NCBI RefSeq assembly: GCF_028736215.1
Contig: NZ_CP117883.1
Location: 2,790,001 to 2,854,000 of the forward strand
Direction: 5' to 3'
Length of the DNA: 64,000 nucleotides
Source of the DNA: Mucilaginibacter sp. KACC 22773
GTDB lineage: Bacteria; Bacteroidota; Bacteroidia; Sphingobacteriales; Sphingobacteriaceae
In this document: positions 18,057 to 26,973 of the stretch, piece after piece
Layout of the letters: the number at the start of each line of letters is the position of its first letter
How positions within the stretch are numbered: position 1 is the first letter of the stretch
Translations under genes and position numbers: made by a program
The notes under the pieces: generated by a model
Told to the model about the DNA's origin: nothing
The model's database searches: none
Seen by the model: the letters and a program-made list of their open reading frames with translations, nothing else

Positions 18057-19571
18057 GTGCAGTTTTTAAACCCCATATGGTTGTTTGCCATTGCCGCGAT
18101 AAGTATCCCGGTAGTTATACACCTATGGAATATCAGGCCGGGCAAAACCCTAAAGGTTGGCAGCATCGCCCTGATAACCGCGGCAGCGCAAAAAAGCAGC
18201 CGGAGTTTTAAGCTGAACGACGTGTTGCTATTTATTTTACGGTGCCTGTTTTTATCGACGCTTGCTTTTTTATTGGCGGCTCCCTTTTGGCAGCGCAGCC
18301 AGGCCACAGCCAAAACAAAAGGGTGGGTGCTTATCCCTAAAGCCAACCTGAAAGAGACCTACAAAAATTTAAAATTTACTGTAGATTCTCTGTCTAAAGC
18401 TGGTTACGAGTTTCATTTTTTTGATGAAAATTTTAAGAAGTTTGAACTAAATAAAACACTGAATGATAGTTTATTAAAAGATAAACCTGATGTAAAAAAT
18501 TACTGGAGCCTGGTGGCAAAATTAAACGAAAAGCTACCGCCAGCTCTCTCGGTTTATTTACTCACACCAAACCAGGCAAAGTACTTTAACGGCAGCAAAC
18601 CATCTGTATCGCTCAACCTGCATTGGTTAACATATACCCCCGCTGACTCTGTAAGCACCTGGATTGAAAGTGCATGGTTTACCACTAATAATTCAATTAA
18701 AGTCATTGAAGGCAATTGCCGGCCATCGGGTACTTATTTTACCAGCTATATTATTCAATCCGAAGGCGATCCAAAATCGCCATTTGTGGTAGATGTTAAC
18801 CATGGTAGCCCGGTTGTCAGTTTGAAAACGGCCCCCGAAAAACACACGCCGATTGATACGGGTGCTTTACGGGTGGCTATCTATAGCGATAAATACAGTG
18901 TTGATGAAAAGTATTTAGTTGCTGCCTTACAGACAATTATCGATTTTACCCAACGTAAGGTTGTAGTCAAAAAATATGCTGATGCGGCGCAAATACCAAT
19001 AAAACAGGACTGGTTATTTTGGCTGTCCGACAAACCCGTTGATGCCAGTGCGCTGGTTAAATCTGCACATATATTTAACTACCAGCAGGGGAAGATCGAA
19101 TTGGAATCATCGTCAATAAAAACCAGCAGCGCTTTTGCGTTGGCCGACGAGGAAGACCCGGCAGCAATTTATAAACTGGTTAAAAATAAAGTTTCGGGCG
19201 GTAAACCTATTTGGGTTGATGACTATGGCAACCCTGTTTTAACGCAGGAGCACGGCCCGCAAACTATACAGTACCACTTTTATTCCCGTTTCAATCCGGC
19301 CTGGAATGACCTGGTTTGGAGTAATAAATTCCCGAAGTTATTATTGAAACTGGTTTTATATCATCCTGATTATGAAGTATTAAACAGTCATGATTTAACT
19401 AAAATTGACCACCGGCAAATGATGCCAAATATAATTTGGTCGGCAAAAAAGATAGATAATAGTAAAATAATTGTGCAAACAGATCTGTCGCGCTATTTCT
19501 GGTTGATGCTGATTGCCGTGTTCATTGTCGAAAGATGGGTTGCCCATAAAAATAAGCCTGTATTAAAATGA
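18057..19571 (+). CDS. BatA-domain membrane protein
   Basis: The 504-residue protein starts at GTG 18057 with QFLNPIWLFAIAAISIPVVI HLWN (the classical BatA N-terminal helix) and a KTLKVGSI motif. A second helix follows, LLFILRCLFLSTLAFLLAAP, and a closing helix near the C-terminus (FWLMLIAVFIVERWVAHKNK). The ~400 residues between face the periplasm and show no MIDAS motif, so this is a BatA-like protein without an intact VWA domain. The stop overlaps the next start by 4 bp (ATGA), so translation is coupled. It probably anchors the MoxR-DUF58 complex at the membrane. Confidence 0.85.
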   Translation: MQFLNPIWLFAIAAISIPVVIHLWNIRPGKTLKVGSIALITAAAQKSSRSFKLNDVLLFILRCLFLSTLAFLLAAPFWQRSQATAKTKGWVLIPKANLKETYKNLKFTVDSLSKAGYEFHFFDENFKKFELNKTLNDSLLKDKPDVKNYWSLVAKLNEKLPPALSVYLLTPNQAKYFNGSKPSVSLNLHWLTYTPADSVSTWIESAWFTTNNSIKVIEGNCRPSGTYFTSYIIQSEGDPKSPFVVDVNHGSPVVSLKTAPEKHTPIDTGALRVAIYSDKYSVDEKYLVAALQTIIDFTQRKVVVKKYADAAQIPIKQDWLFWLSDKPVDASALVKSAHIFNYQQGKIELESSSIKTSSAFALADEEDPAAIYKLVKNKVSGGKPIWVDDYGNPVLTQEHGPQTIQYHFYSRFNPAWNDLVWSNKFPKLLLKLVLYHPDYEVLNSHDLTKIDHRQMMPNIIWSAKKIDNSKIIVQTDLSRYFWLMLIAVFIVERWVAHKNKPVLK

Positions 19572-21694
19572 TTGAACCTACAGGGATAAAGAAAATAAAC
19601 GCGATACGCAGGTGGTATATCAGTTACCAGCTGCTTGCCGATGTGCTTTTTGCCGCCGCTATATCGCTGCTTTCAATTGCTTTGTTAAGGTATTTATTTA
19701 AGGTGCCGGTGCTTTGGGCATTACCGTTATTTGTATTATGCCTGGTAATTTTTCTGGTCATTCATCAGGCCTGGAAAACCAGCGACGTTTTAATAGCTAA
19801 TTTCCTTGATCAACAATATCCCGAACTGGAAGAAAGCAGCGGCTTGGTATTAAAACCTGCATCAGAATTAAACCTCCTGGAAACATTGCAGTTACAAAAG
19901 GTAGAAACTCAGTTGCAGGTTGTTCCGCAGTGGCACAGTTCGTTTTTAAAGCGGGCTAAACTTGCGCTATTGTTGCTGTTGTTTGCATTCGGATTCACAT
20001 GGGTACTAAACAAGCCGTCGGCAACAAATCAATCTTTAACAGGAAAAGCCTTATCAACTGAAAATAATGCCCTTGCAGAAAAGGTATTGCCTCAAATATC
20101 CTCGATTGACGTTATAGTACATCCGCCGGCTTACACAGGTAAACAGCCTCGTAGCCAGGATAAGTTTACTTTAAATGTAGAGGATGGCGCGACTGTGAGC
20201 TGGAAAATCGCCACCAATATTGCTGTTAAACAGGTGGCATTGCTGTTTAACGATAAAGAAACTATCAACCTTAAAAATATAAACCCCGATAAAACCGCCT
20301 GGCAAATTCAAAAACTGATTAACAAGCCTGGTTTTTACCAGGTTAATGTAGACGGCAAACTTTCGGACTTATACCAGGTACAGGTAATTGTAGACCAGCC
20401 GCCGGTTATTCATATCAAATCGCCCAAGCAATACACCTATATTGATGCGGGCGAGGCGCAAAGGATAAATATTGACGCAACCGTTAATGATGATTATGGA
20501 GTAGCAAGCGCGCTTGTTTTCGCGACAGTAGCTAAGGGAAGCGGCGAGGCCGTAAAATTCAAAGAGTATAAAATCGATTTTTCTACTGCTTTCAGTTCGC
20601 ACCTGCCACAGTATAGCCTGCAAAAATTAATTAGTCTGCCTGCTTTAAACATGGAGCCTGGCGATGAACTTTACTTTTACATACAGGCTACCGATACCCA
20701 CCAGCAGCAAAGCCGCACGGATGTTTATACGGTATCTATACAGGATACCGCCCAATTGTTAAATATGGATGGTATGCTGAGCGGGGTTAACCAAAAGCCG
20801 GAATTTTTCCGTAGTGAAAGGCAGATTATCCTTGATACCGAAAAATTGCTGAAGGATAAAGACAGCATCACAACGGTTAAGTTTAACAACCGGAGCAACG
20901 ACCTGGGTGTTGATCAAAAGCTGCTCCGGCTGCGCTATGGTAAGTTTTTGGGCGAGGAGTCAGAATCGGACATTAATCCTGCGGATGTGAAAGATGATCC
21001 TGTTGGGGATATCAAAAATTACGGCAATGCGGCGGTTGTATTGGATAAATACACTGATAAACATGATAATGCCGAGGATGCCCAGTTTTTTGACCCCGAA
21101 CTAAAAAAGCAACTTAAAGCTACGCTTACAGAAATGTGGAAGGCCGAATTGCAATTAAGGCTTTACAAACCACAAGACGCATTGCCATTTGAGTATAAGG
21201 CACTGCGATTGTTAAAAGATTTGCAGCAAAAATCAAGGATGTATGTAGCTAAAACGTCGTATAATCCACCTGCGTTAAAGTTAGAGAAACGTTTAAGCGG
21301 CGATTTGTCGAAGATCAATCAACCCATCAATAAATCGGATGTTAAACCCGGTACCGATCAATATGAAAATTTAAAAAAGGCGGTGCAGGTTTTAGCGGAG
21401 CTTAAGGTTGCGCCAAAAATGAGCGATGCAGATGAACATGTGCTTGCTTTAGCCAACCAGCAGCTTAGCTCAAAGGCATCTGCTCAACCGGGTGCTTACT
21501 TGCCGGCTTTAAGTGCTATGCGCCGGATATTATCGAACCCAGATAAAATTAGGCCGGGCGATATCTCGTTGGTAGAACGGGCTATTCAAAAAACACTGAT
21601 TCCAGCTGATAAAATGCCGGTTGCAGCGCAAAACCCCGCAGATTTAGGTTTATCGCAGCAGTATTATAAAAACCTTAACCGCTTAAACCGTTAA
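19568..21694 (+). CDS. DUF4175-like membrane protein of the moxR locus
   Basis: A 708-residue protein with hydrophobic helices near residues 20-70 (LLADVLFAAAISLLSIALLR, then LPLFVLCLVIFLVIHQAWK) and again near 135-150 (LALLLLLFAFGFTWVL). A long extracytoplasmic part follows. It includes Ig-like segments (VIVHPPAYTG, INIDATVNDDYGVASALVFA) and a coiled-coil-prone C-terminus. The layout recalls DUF4175 proteins found beside MoxR/BatA genes in Bacteroidota and Alphaproteobacteria; the family name is a recognition call, not proven. It overlaps batA by 4 bp and is 6 bp from the next gene. Confidence 0.65.
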   Translation: MIEPTGIKKINAIRRWYISYQLLADVLFAAAISLLSIALLRYLFKVPVLWALPLFVLCLVIFLVIHQAWKTSDVLIANFLDQQYPELEESSGLVLKPASELNLLETLQLQKVETQLQVVPQWHSSFLKRAKLALLLLLFAFGFTWVLNKPSATNQSLTGKALSTENNALAEKVLPQISSIDVIVHPPAYTGKQPRSQDKFTLNVEDGATVSWKIATNIAVKQVALLFNDKETINLKNINPDKTAWQIQKLINKPGFYQVNVDGKLSDLYQVQVIVDQPPVIHIKSPKQYTYIDAGEAQRINIDATVNDDYGVASALVFATVAKGSGEAVKFKEYKIDFSTAFSSHLPQYSLQKLISLPALNMEPGDELYFYIQATDTHQQQSRTDVYTVSIQDTAQLLNMDGMLSGVNQKPEFFRSERQIILDTEKLLKDKDSITTVKFNNRSNDLGVDQKLLRLRYGKFLGEESESDINPADVKDDPVGDIKNYGNAAVVLDKYTDKHDNAEDAQFFDPELKKQLKATLTEMWKAELQLRLYKPQDALPFEYKALRLLKDLQQKSRMYVAKTSYNPPALKLEKRLSGDLSKINQPINKSDVKPGTDQYENLKKAVQVLAELKVAPKMSDADEHVLALANQQLSSKASAQPGAYLPALSAMRRILSNPDKIRPGDISLVERAIQKTLIPADKMPVAAQNPADLGLSQQYYKNLNRLNR

Positions 21695-21700
21695 ATACAA

Positions 21701-23485
21701 ATGAATTGGAACACCCTTGTTATCGTCATTTGCATTTTAATTGCTGCTTTCGCGATTTGGAAAGAGTACGTTCGGGCCAATCAATCGCGTTTGGTTTTAC
21801 GGCTGCTTACAACTATAACGGCCGTAATTGCCTTAGCATGTATTGCTTTGCCTTTAACTTACCAGGTTGATGTAAATAAGCAGGACAAAAGGGAAGCGCT
21901 ATTATTAACCGAAGGATTTAGTGCTGAAAGTGTGAGCAAGTATAATACGGAAAAAATATTCACCCTGAATAACACAATCAGCAAAAAGATTCCAAAAGCG
22001 ATCCTGATCTATGATTTAGCAGATCTGAAAGCAGATTCGACAATTACACAAATACGGATCCTGGGTGATGGTTTGGACAAGGAAGAACTACAGCGACTGG
22101 ATCATGTACCGGTAATATTCCGTCCTGCGGCTTTTAAACAAGGAATAACTGCAGTTAGTTGGAATGAACATCTAAAAGCAGGAGACGAGATTAACGTTGC
22201 CGGAACTTATAAAAACAGCTTGCCCGGAAAAATAAAACTGGTACTGAAAGGTTTAAGTACAGGGTTGGATTCGGTAATCATTGCACCAAGCGAGGCGGTG
22301 CCGTTTAATTTAAGGAACACGCCAAAAAATCAAGGTAAAAACGTTTATAAGCTATTGTCCATAGCCGGGATGGATACCCTCGAAAACCAAAATATCCCCG
22401 TACAAATTGACCCGGCTAAACCTTTGAATGTTTTAATGCTAACTGCATCGCCCGATTTTGAGAGCCGGTTTTTAAAGAACTGGCTTTCCGAAAACGGATA
22501 CGCGGTGGCTGTCCGCTCGGTAATCAGTAAAGATAAATTCAACAAAGAGTTCATCAACCTGGATCAATTTCCGCTTGATCATTTATCGGCGTCGGTTTTT
22601 GGCAAGTTTGATGTGTTAATTGCCGACCTCTCCGTTTTGAAAACACTAAACGGGGCCGAGGCTGCCGCCTTACAACAGGAAGTAACCCAAAAAGGCCTGG
22701 GGGTAGTTGTCCGGGCTGATAGTAGCTTAAGATCAAATTCGTGGCTACAACGTGATTTCCCTGCCGACCGGCTGGCGGTGAAAGATCCCGCACCGATATC
22801 GCTCAACATACAAGGCAAAACCGGTAATACAGCCAAATTGAATGCCGGAATGGTTTACCTGGCAAACCAGGCCAATACCCAATCATTGATTAGTGACGAG
22901 CATGGACATGTTTTAGCAGCCAATGCATTGGCCGGTGCCGGCAAATTGGTATTCACACCCCTGAATAATACTTTCAGTTGGATATTGGGCGGCGATAAAG
23001 CCGACTATTCATCTTTATGGTCGCTATTGATTACCAAGGCAGCACGAAAGGTTGCCACACTAGAATCATGGACAATAAAATCGGTTATACCAACATTATC
23101 AAATCCGGTTGAATTGCAGCTGGAGAGTGCGGTAGCGCCGCCTTTAATACAAATTGACAGCACGGTTATCTCCCCAATACAAAATAGCAAGCTCCCTTTT
23201 CAATGGACGGTTAACTATTGGCCAAAGACGGTTGGCTGGCAATCTGTAAAACAAAATAACGGGGCTTTAAACTGGTTTTATGTTTATAGTTACGATGACT
23301 GGAAAAATATAAGGGCGCTAAAAAAGCAGGCCGACACCAAAGCCTACATCGCCAACAACGCGATTAATAGCAATGTAACGAAACAGATACATGAAAAAGC
23401 CACGATTGCTGTAAGTAAAATATATTTTTATGTTTTGCTGCTGATGGCGTGTGCTTTTTTATGGTTAGAGGCCAGGTTTCGGTAG
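21701..23485 (+). CDS. Membrane protein of the moxR locus with amidotransferase-like domain
   Basis: The 594-residue protein has two N-terminal helices (MNWNTLVIVICILIAAFAIW, then LLTTITAVIALACIALPLTY) and one C-terminal helix (IYFYVLLLMACAFLWLE). The periplasmic centre contains LNVLMLTASPDFESRFLKNW followed by FGKFDVLIADLSVLKTLNG, which resembles the class I glutamine amidotransferase-like fold seen in the third membrane protein of such loci. A catalytic cysteine is not evident. It lies 6 bp after the previous gene and 31 bp before tldD copy 2, so the proteases may be part of the same operon. Confidence 0.65.
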   Translation: MNWNTLVIVICILIAAFAIWKEYVRANQSRLVLRLLTTITAVIALACIALPLTYQVDVNKQDKREALLLTEGFSAESVSKYNTEKIFTLNNTISKKIPKAILIYDLADLKADSTITQIRILGDGLDKEELQRLDHVPVIFRPAAFKQGITAVSWNEHLKAGDEINVAGTYKNSLPGKIKLVLKGLSTGLDSVIIAPSEAVPFNLRNTPKNQGKNVYKLLSIAGMDTLENQNIPVQIDPAKPLNVLMLTASPDFESRFLKNWLSENGYAVAVRSVISKDKFNKEFINLDQFPLDHLSASVFGKFDVLIADLSVLKTLNGAEAAALQQEVTQKGLGVVVRADSSLRSNSWLQRDFPADRLAVKDPAPISLNIQGKTGNTAKLNAGMVYLANQANTQSLISDEHGHVLAANALAGAGKLVFTPLNNTFSWILGGDKADYSSLWSLLITKAARKVATLESWTIKSVIPTLSNPVELQLESAVAPPLIQIDSTVISPIQNSKLPFQWTVNYWPKTVGWQSVKQNNGALNWFYVYSYDDWKNIRALKKQADTKAYIANNAINSNVTKQIHEKATIAVSKIYFYVLLLMACAFLWLEARFR

Positions 23486-23500
23486 TTATATAAGTAATAA

Positions 23501-23507
23501 AAGGAGG
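23501..23507 (+). promoter_or_regulatory. Strong Shine-Dalgarno before a TTG start
   Basis: AAGGAGG stands 9 bp before the TTG at 23517. Such a perfect site is rare in this window, where most starts lack one, and it decides the TTG start of tldD copy 2. Confidence 0.75.
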
Positions 23508-23516
23508 AAATATACT

Positions 23517-25154
23517 TTGAGAAGACGTGACTTTATCTATTTAACGGGTATGGGTGCCGGCGCTTTGATGCTGCCCGGTATGAATGCCCTCGGTAAAACA
23601 ATCGATCCGGTAAAGGCGCTGGAAGGCGTTGATGTAAAGATCAAAAAAGAGTTGGCTGACGTGGCTTTAAACGCAGCCAAATCAAACGGTGCTACTTATG
23701 CCGATGTTAGGATTGGCCGCTACCTTAACCAGTTTGTGGTTACCCGCGAAAACAAGGTACTTAATGTGGCTAATACCGAATCGTACGGTATCGGTATCAG
23801 GGTTATAGCTAATGGTTGCTGGGGATTTGCAGCAACCAACGATGTAACTAAAGAGGGCATGGCTAAAACGGCCCTGAAAGCAGTTGCAGTCGCCAAAGCC
23901 AATGCCAAAATTGGAGGTGCGCCCGTAGAGCTTGCTCCCCAAAAAGGTTATGGCGAAGTAAGCTGGAAAACACCGCTTACCAAAAATGCTTTTGAAGTGC
24001 CTATCAAAGAAAAGGTTGACCTGTTGCTTAACGCCAACGGCGTGGCCATGGCAGGCGGGGCCAACTTTGTAAACTCGATAATGTTTGCCGTAAACGAGCA
24101 AAAATACTTTGCATCAACCGATGGTTCGTATATCGATCAGGATGTACATCGCTTATTCCCAAGTTTTACGGTGACCAAAATTGATCCTGCAGCCGGTTCA
24201 TTTGAAACCCGCAGGTCATTAAGCTCGCCGGTTGGTATGGGATACGAGTATCTTGATCCGCTGGATAGCGAGAAAGTGGCTGGTATAACTACCCGCTACA
24301 AAAAACGTTATGACATGATTGAAGATATGAAGTTTGCTACCCAGCAGGCTGCCGATAAAATAAAAGCAAAATCGGTTGAGCCGGGCAAATATGACCTGGT
24401 GCTTGATCCTTCGCATTTATGGTTAACCATTCACGAATCTGTTGGCCACCCTACCGAGCTTGACCGCGTATTGGGCTACGAGGCTAACTTTGCCGGTACC
24501 AGCTTCCTTACATTGGACAAATGGAAATCGGGCAAGTTTAACTTTGGCAGCAAAGCCGTAAATATTGTGGCCGATAAAACCCAGGTGGGTTCATTAGGCG
24601 CTGTAGGTTATGATGATGAGGGTGTTAAGTGTAAAAAATGGGATATCATAAAAGAGGGCACCTTAGTTAACTACCAGGCCATCCGCGACCAGGCACATAT
24701 CATCGGGCTTACTGAGTCGCAAGGCTGCTGTTACTCGCAAAGCTGGCAGGACGTACAATTCCAGCGTATGCCAAATATATCTTTGCAACCGGGCAAAACC
24801 CCATTGAGTGTTGATGAGATGATTAAAAACGTCGAGAAAGGTGTTTACATTATTGGCGATGGCTCATTCTCTATCGATCAGCAGCGCTATAACTTCCAGT
24901 TTGGCGGGCAGCTGTTTTATGAGATTAAAAATGGCAAAATAGCCGGGATGCTTAACGATGTTGCCTACCAGGCCAATACACAGGAGTTCTGGAATTCCTG
25001 TAGCCAGGTTTGCGATGAGCGCGACTACCGTTTAGGCGGGGCCTTTAATGACGGTAAAGGCCAGCCGGGCCAGTCAAGCGCGGTATCGCACGGGTCATCA
25101 ACCGCATTATTTAAGGGAGTGAATGTAATCAACACTAAAAGAAAAATCGGATAA
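23517..25154 (+). CDS. tldD: TldD-like metalloprotease subunit with Tat-type signal (copy 2)
   Basis: A 545-residue paralogue of the protein at 12768-14402, with the same HExxxH (HESVGH, near residue 304) and GCCYSQSWQDVQFQRM blocks. The N-terminus is MRRRDFIYLTGMGAGALMLP: RRDFI followed by a hydrophobic stretch fits a twin-arginine signal. The TTG start is supported by AAGGAGG nine bases upstream. The tldE-like partner starts 7 bp downstream. Position directly behind the moxR locus suggests cotranscription. How a Tat-exported TldD would work with a partner lacking a signal is open. Confidence 0.9.
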   Translation: MRRRDFIYLTGMGAGALMLPGMNALGKTIDPVKALEGVDVKIKKELADVALNAAKSNGATYADVRIGRYLNQFVVTRENKVLNVANTESYGIGIRVIANGCWGFAATNDVTKEGMAKTALKAVAVAKANAKIGGAPVELAPQKGYGEVSWKTPLTKNAFEVPIKEKVDLLLNANGVAMAGGANFVNSIMFAVNEQKYFASTDGSYIDQDVHRLFPSFTVTKIDPAAGSFETRRSLSSPVGMGYEYLDPLDSEKVAGITTRYKKRYDMIEDMKFATQQAADKIKAKSVEPGKYDLVLDPSHLWLTIHESVGHPTELDRVLGYEANFAGTSFLTLDKWKSGKFNFGSKAVNIVADKTQVGSLGAVGYDDEGVKCKKWDIIKEGTLVNYQAIRDQAHIIGLTESQGCCYSQSWQDVQFQRMPNISLQPGKTPLSVDEMIKNVEKGVYIIGDGSFSIDQQRYNFQFGGQLFYEIKNGKIAGMLNDVAYQANTQEFWNSCSQVCDERDYRLGGAFNDGKGQPGQSSAVSHGSSTALFKGVNVINTKRKIG

Positions 25155-25161
25155 CTGAATT

Positions 25162-26493
25162 ATGCCTATATTAAATAAAGAAGAAGCCCAGGCTTTACTA
25201 AAAAAGGTACTTGCCTATTCAAAAGCCGAGGAATGTGAGGTAAGTTTAAACGGCAGCGAAGGCGGTAATATCCGCACTGCTTTAAACGCGGTTTCAACAG
25301 CCGGCGATATCAGTACTATTGGATTGGCCGTAACATCGGTATTTGGCAAAAAAGCCGGTACCGCCACCATTGATGAATTTGACGATGCCGCCCTTGAAAG
25401 GGTGGTACGCCGGTCGGAGGAGCTGGCGCAGTTAGCACCGGCCAATCCCGAGTATATGCCGATGTTAGGTCCGCAAACTTTTGCAGAGGCCATCACCTTT
25501 AACGCCAACACTGCAGCCATAACGCCGGATACCCGCGCAGAAATGGTGGCCAAGAGCTTATCGGTTACTAAGGAAGCAAAATTGACAGCAGCCGGGTTCC
25601 TCGAGAATTCTACCAGTTTTAACGCCGTTATGAATTCTAAAGGCTTGTTTGCTTATAACAAAGGTAGCGATGTTACTTTCTCGGTTACTACACGTAACCA
25701 GGAAGGCACAGCATCTGGCTATGCGGCCAGGGGATTTACCGATGTAAGTAAGATGGATACTTTTTCGGCAACCAAATACGCCGCGGGTAAATGTTTAAGC
25801 TCGTCAGGTGCAAAAGCCATAGAGCCAGGTAAATATACTGTGATATTGGAACCCGTTGCGGCTACCTACCTATTGGAAAACATGTTCCGTTTTGATGCCC
25901 GGAGCGCGGAGGAAGGCCGTAGCTTTTTGAGCAAAAAGGGTGGGGGCACCCGCCTGGGTGAACAATTAATGGACCCAAAAGTAAATATCTACTCTGATCC
26001 CTTTAATCCCGACCTTCCATCAACCACATGGAGCGGCGAAGGCTTGCCGCGCGAAAAAACCAGCTGGATTGAAAAAGGCGTAGTTAAAAACTTAAGTTAT
26101 AGCCGCTACTGGGCTGATAAAAAAGGTGTTAAGCCTTTGCCCGGGCCTGGCAATATCATTATGGATGGCGGCGATGCCAGCCTGGAAGACCTCATTAAAA
26201 GCACCGAACGAGGTATCCTGGTATCACGCCTGTGGTATATCCGCATGGTCGATCCGCAATCGCTGTTGTTAACAGGCCTAACCCGCGATGGTACGTTTTA
26301 TATAGAGAATGGCAAAATCAAGTTCCCGGTTAAAAACTTCAGGTTTAACGAGAGCCCGGTTATTATGCTAAACAACCTGGAAGCATTGGGCAAGCAGGAG
26401 CGGAGCATCAGTGTAGAAAGCTACCGTAGTTACCTGATTCCTACGTTGAAGGTCAGGGACTTTACGTTTAGTTCACTATCAGATGCGGTTTAA
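25162..26493 (+). CDS. tldE: TldE/PmbA-like subunit (copy 2)
   Basis: A 443-residue TldD/PmbA-family protein lacking HExxxH, clearly paralogous to 11427-12764. Shared blocks include YTVILEPVAATYLLENMF, RSAEEGRSFLSKKGG, LSYSRYWADKKGVKPLPGP and GTFYIENGKIKFPVKNFRFN. No signal peptide is seen. It is translationally coupled to tldD copy 2 (7 bp gap) and followed by a good hairpin 21 bp after the stop, which probably ends the moxR-tldDE transcript. Confidence 0.88.
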   Translation: MPILNKEEAQALLKKVLAYSKAEECEVSLNGSEGGNIRTALNAVSTAGDISTIGLAVTSVFGKKAGTATIDEFDDAALERVVRRSEELAQLAPANPEYMPMLGPQTFAEAITFNANTAAITPDTRAEMVAKSLSVTKEAKLTAAGFLENSTSFNAVMNSKGLFAYNKGSDVTFSVTTRNQEGTASGYAARGFTDVSKMDTFSATKYAAGKCLSSSGAKAIEPGKYTVILEPVAATYLLENMFRFDARSAEEGRSFLSKKGGGTRLGEQLMDPKVNIYSDPFNPDLPSTTWSGEGLPREKTSWIEKGVVKNLSYSRYWADKKGVKPLPGPGNIIMDGGDASLEDLIKSTERGILVSRLWYIRMVDPQSLLLTGLTRDGTFYIENGKIKFPVKNFRFNESPVIMLNNLEALGKQERSISVESYRSYLIPTLKVRDFTFSSLSDAV

Positions 26494-26513
26494 TACCCCG
26501 GATGATTACATCA

Positions 26514-26544
26514 ACAAAGGAGCGGCTAAAAGTTGCTCCTTTGT
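26514..26544 (+). terminator. Terminator behind tldE copy 2
   Basis: A perfect 10-bp stem (ACAAAGGAGC with its complement GCTCCTTTGT) encloses an 11-nt loop and starts 21 bp after the tldE stop. The stem itself ends in CTTTGT; there is no long U-tract. Confidence 0.65.
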
Positions 26545-26973
26545 CGATATTAATACTGCCACATATTGGCTATTCTTGCTCCCCCGAAACTGAATAGAAG
26601 GCATGCGGATGGAACCTGTCTGTAATTAACATTTGCTATTTACATTTATTCGTTGTTAAAGAGAGTCAAGCCGCACTCATATTAAAAATTTGAGCGCTCT
26701 AAATTTCAAAGTCTTTGGTTGAATTTCAGACAAAGCTTCAAATAAATTATTTTCTGTAGCGGTCAGCAATTCTTTAATTAAAAGGCACCGCCCCGTGGTT
26801 TGTCGGCGCTGTTAATCTGCCATTTAGCTACACGCTATTCAAAATTGAGTATATCGGATTTTATGAATAAGCAATTGCCAATCATTACATTTGCCTGGAG
26901 CAACGGCTGGTAACTAATAGTGATTAGCTTTATCGCCGGCAAAGCCAATATCACCTGTCAATTATGATTAAAC
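26545..26973. other. 429-bp gap without a recognisable gene
   Basis: No ORF of convincing quality is seen on either strand. TACATTTG at 26886-26893 matches a -7 element and could serve the GH16 gene. On the minus strand a short open stretch around 26690-26800 reads like LIKELLTATENNLFEALSEI but has no start or context and may be chance or a remnant. Confidence 0.4.
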
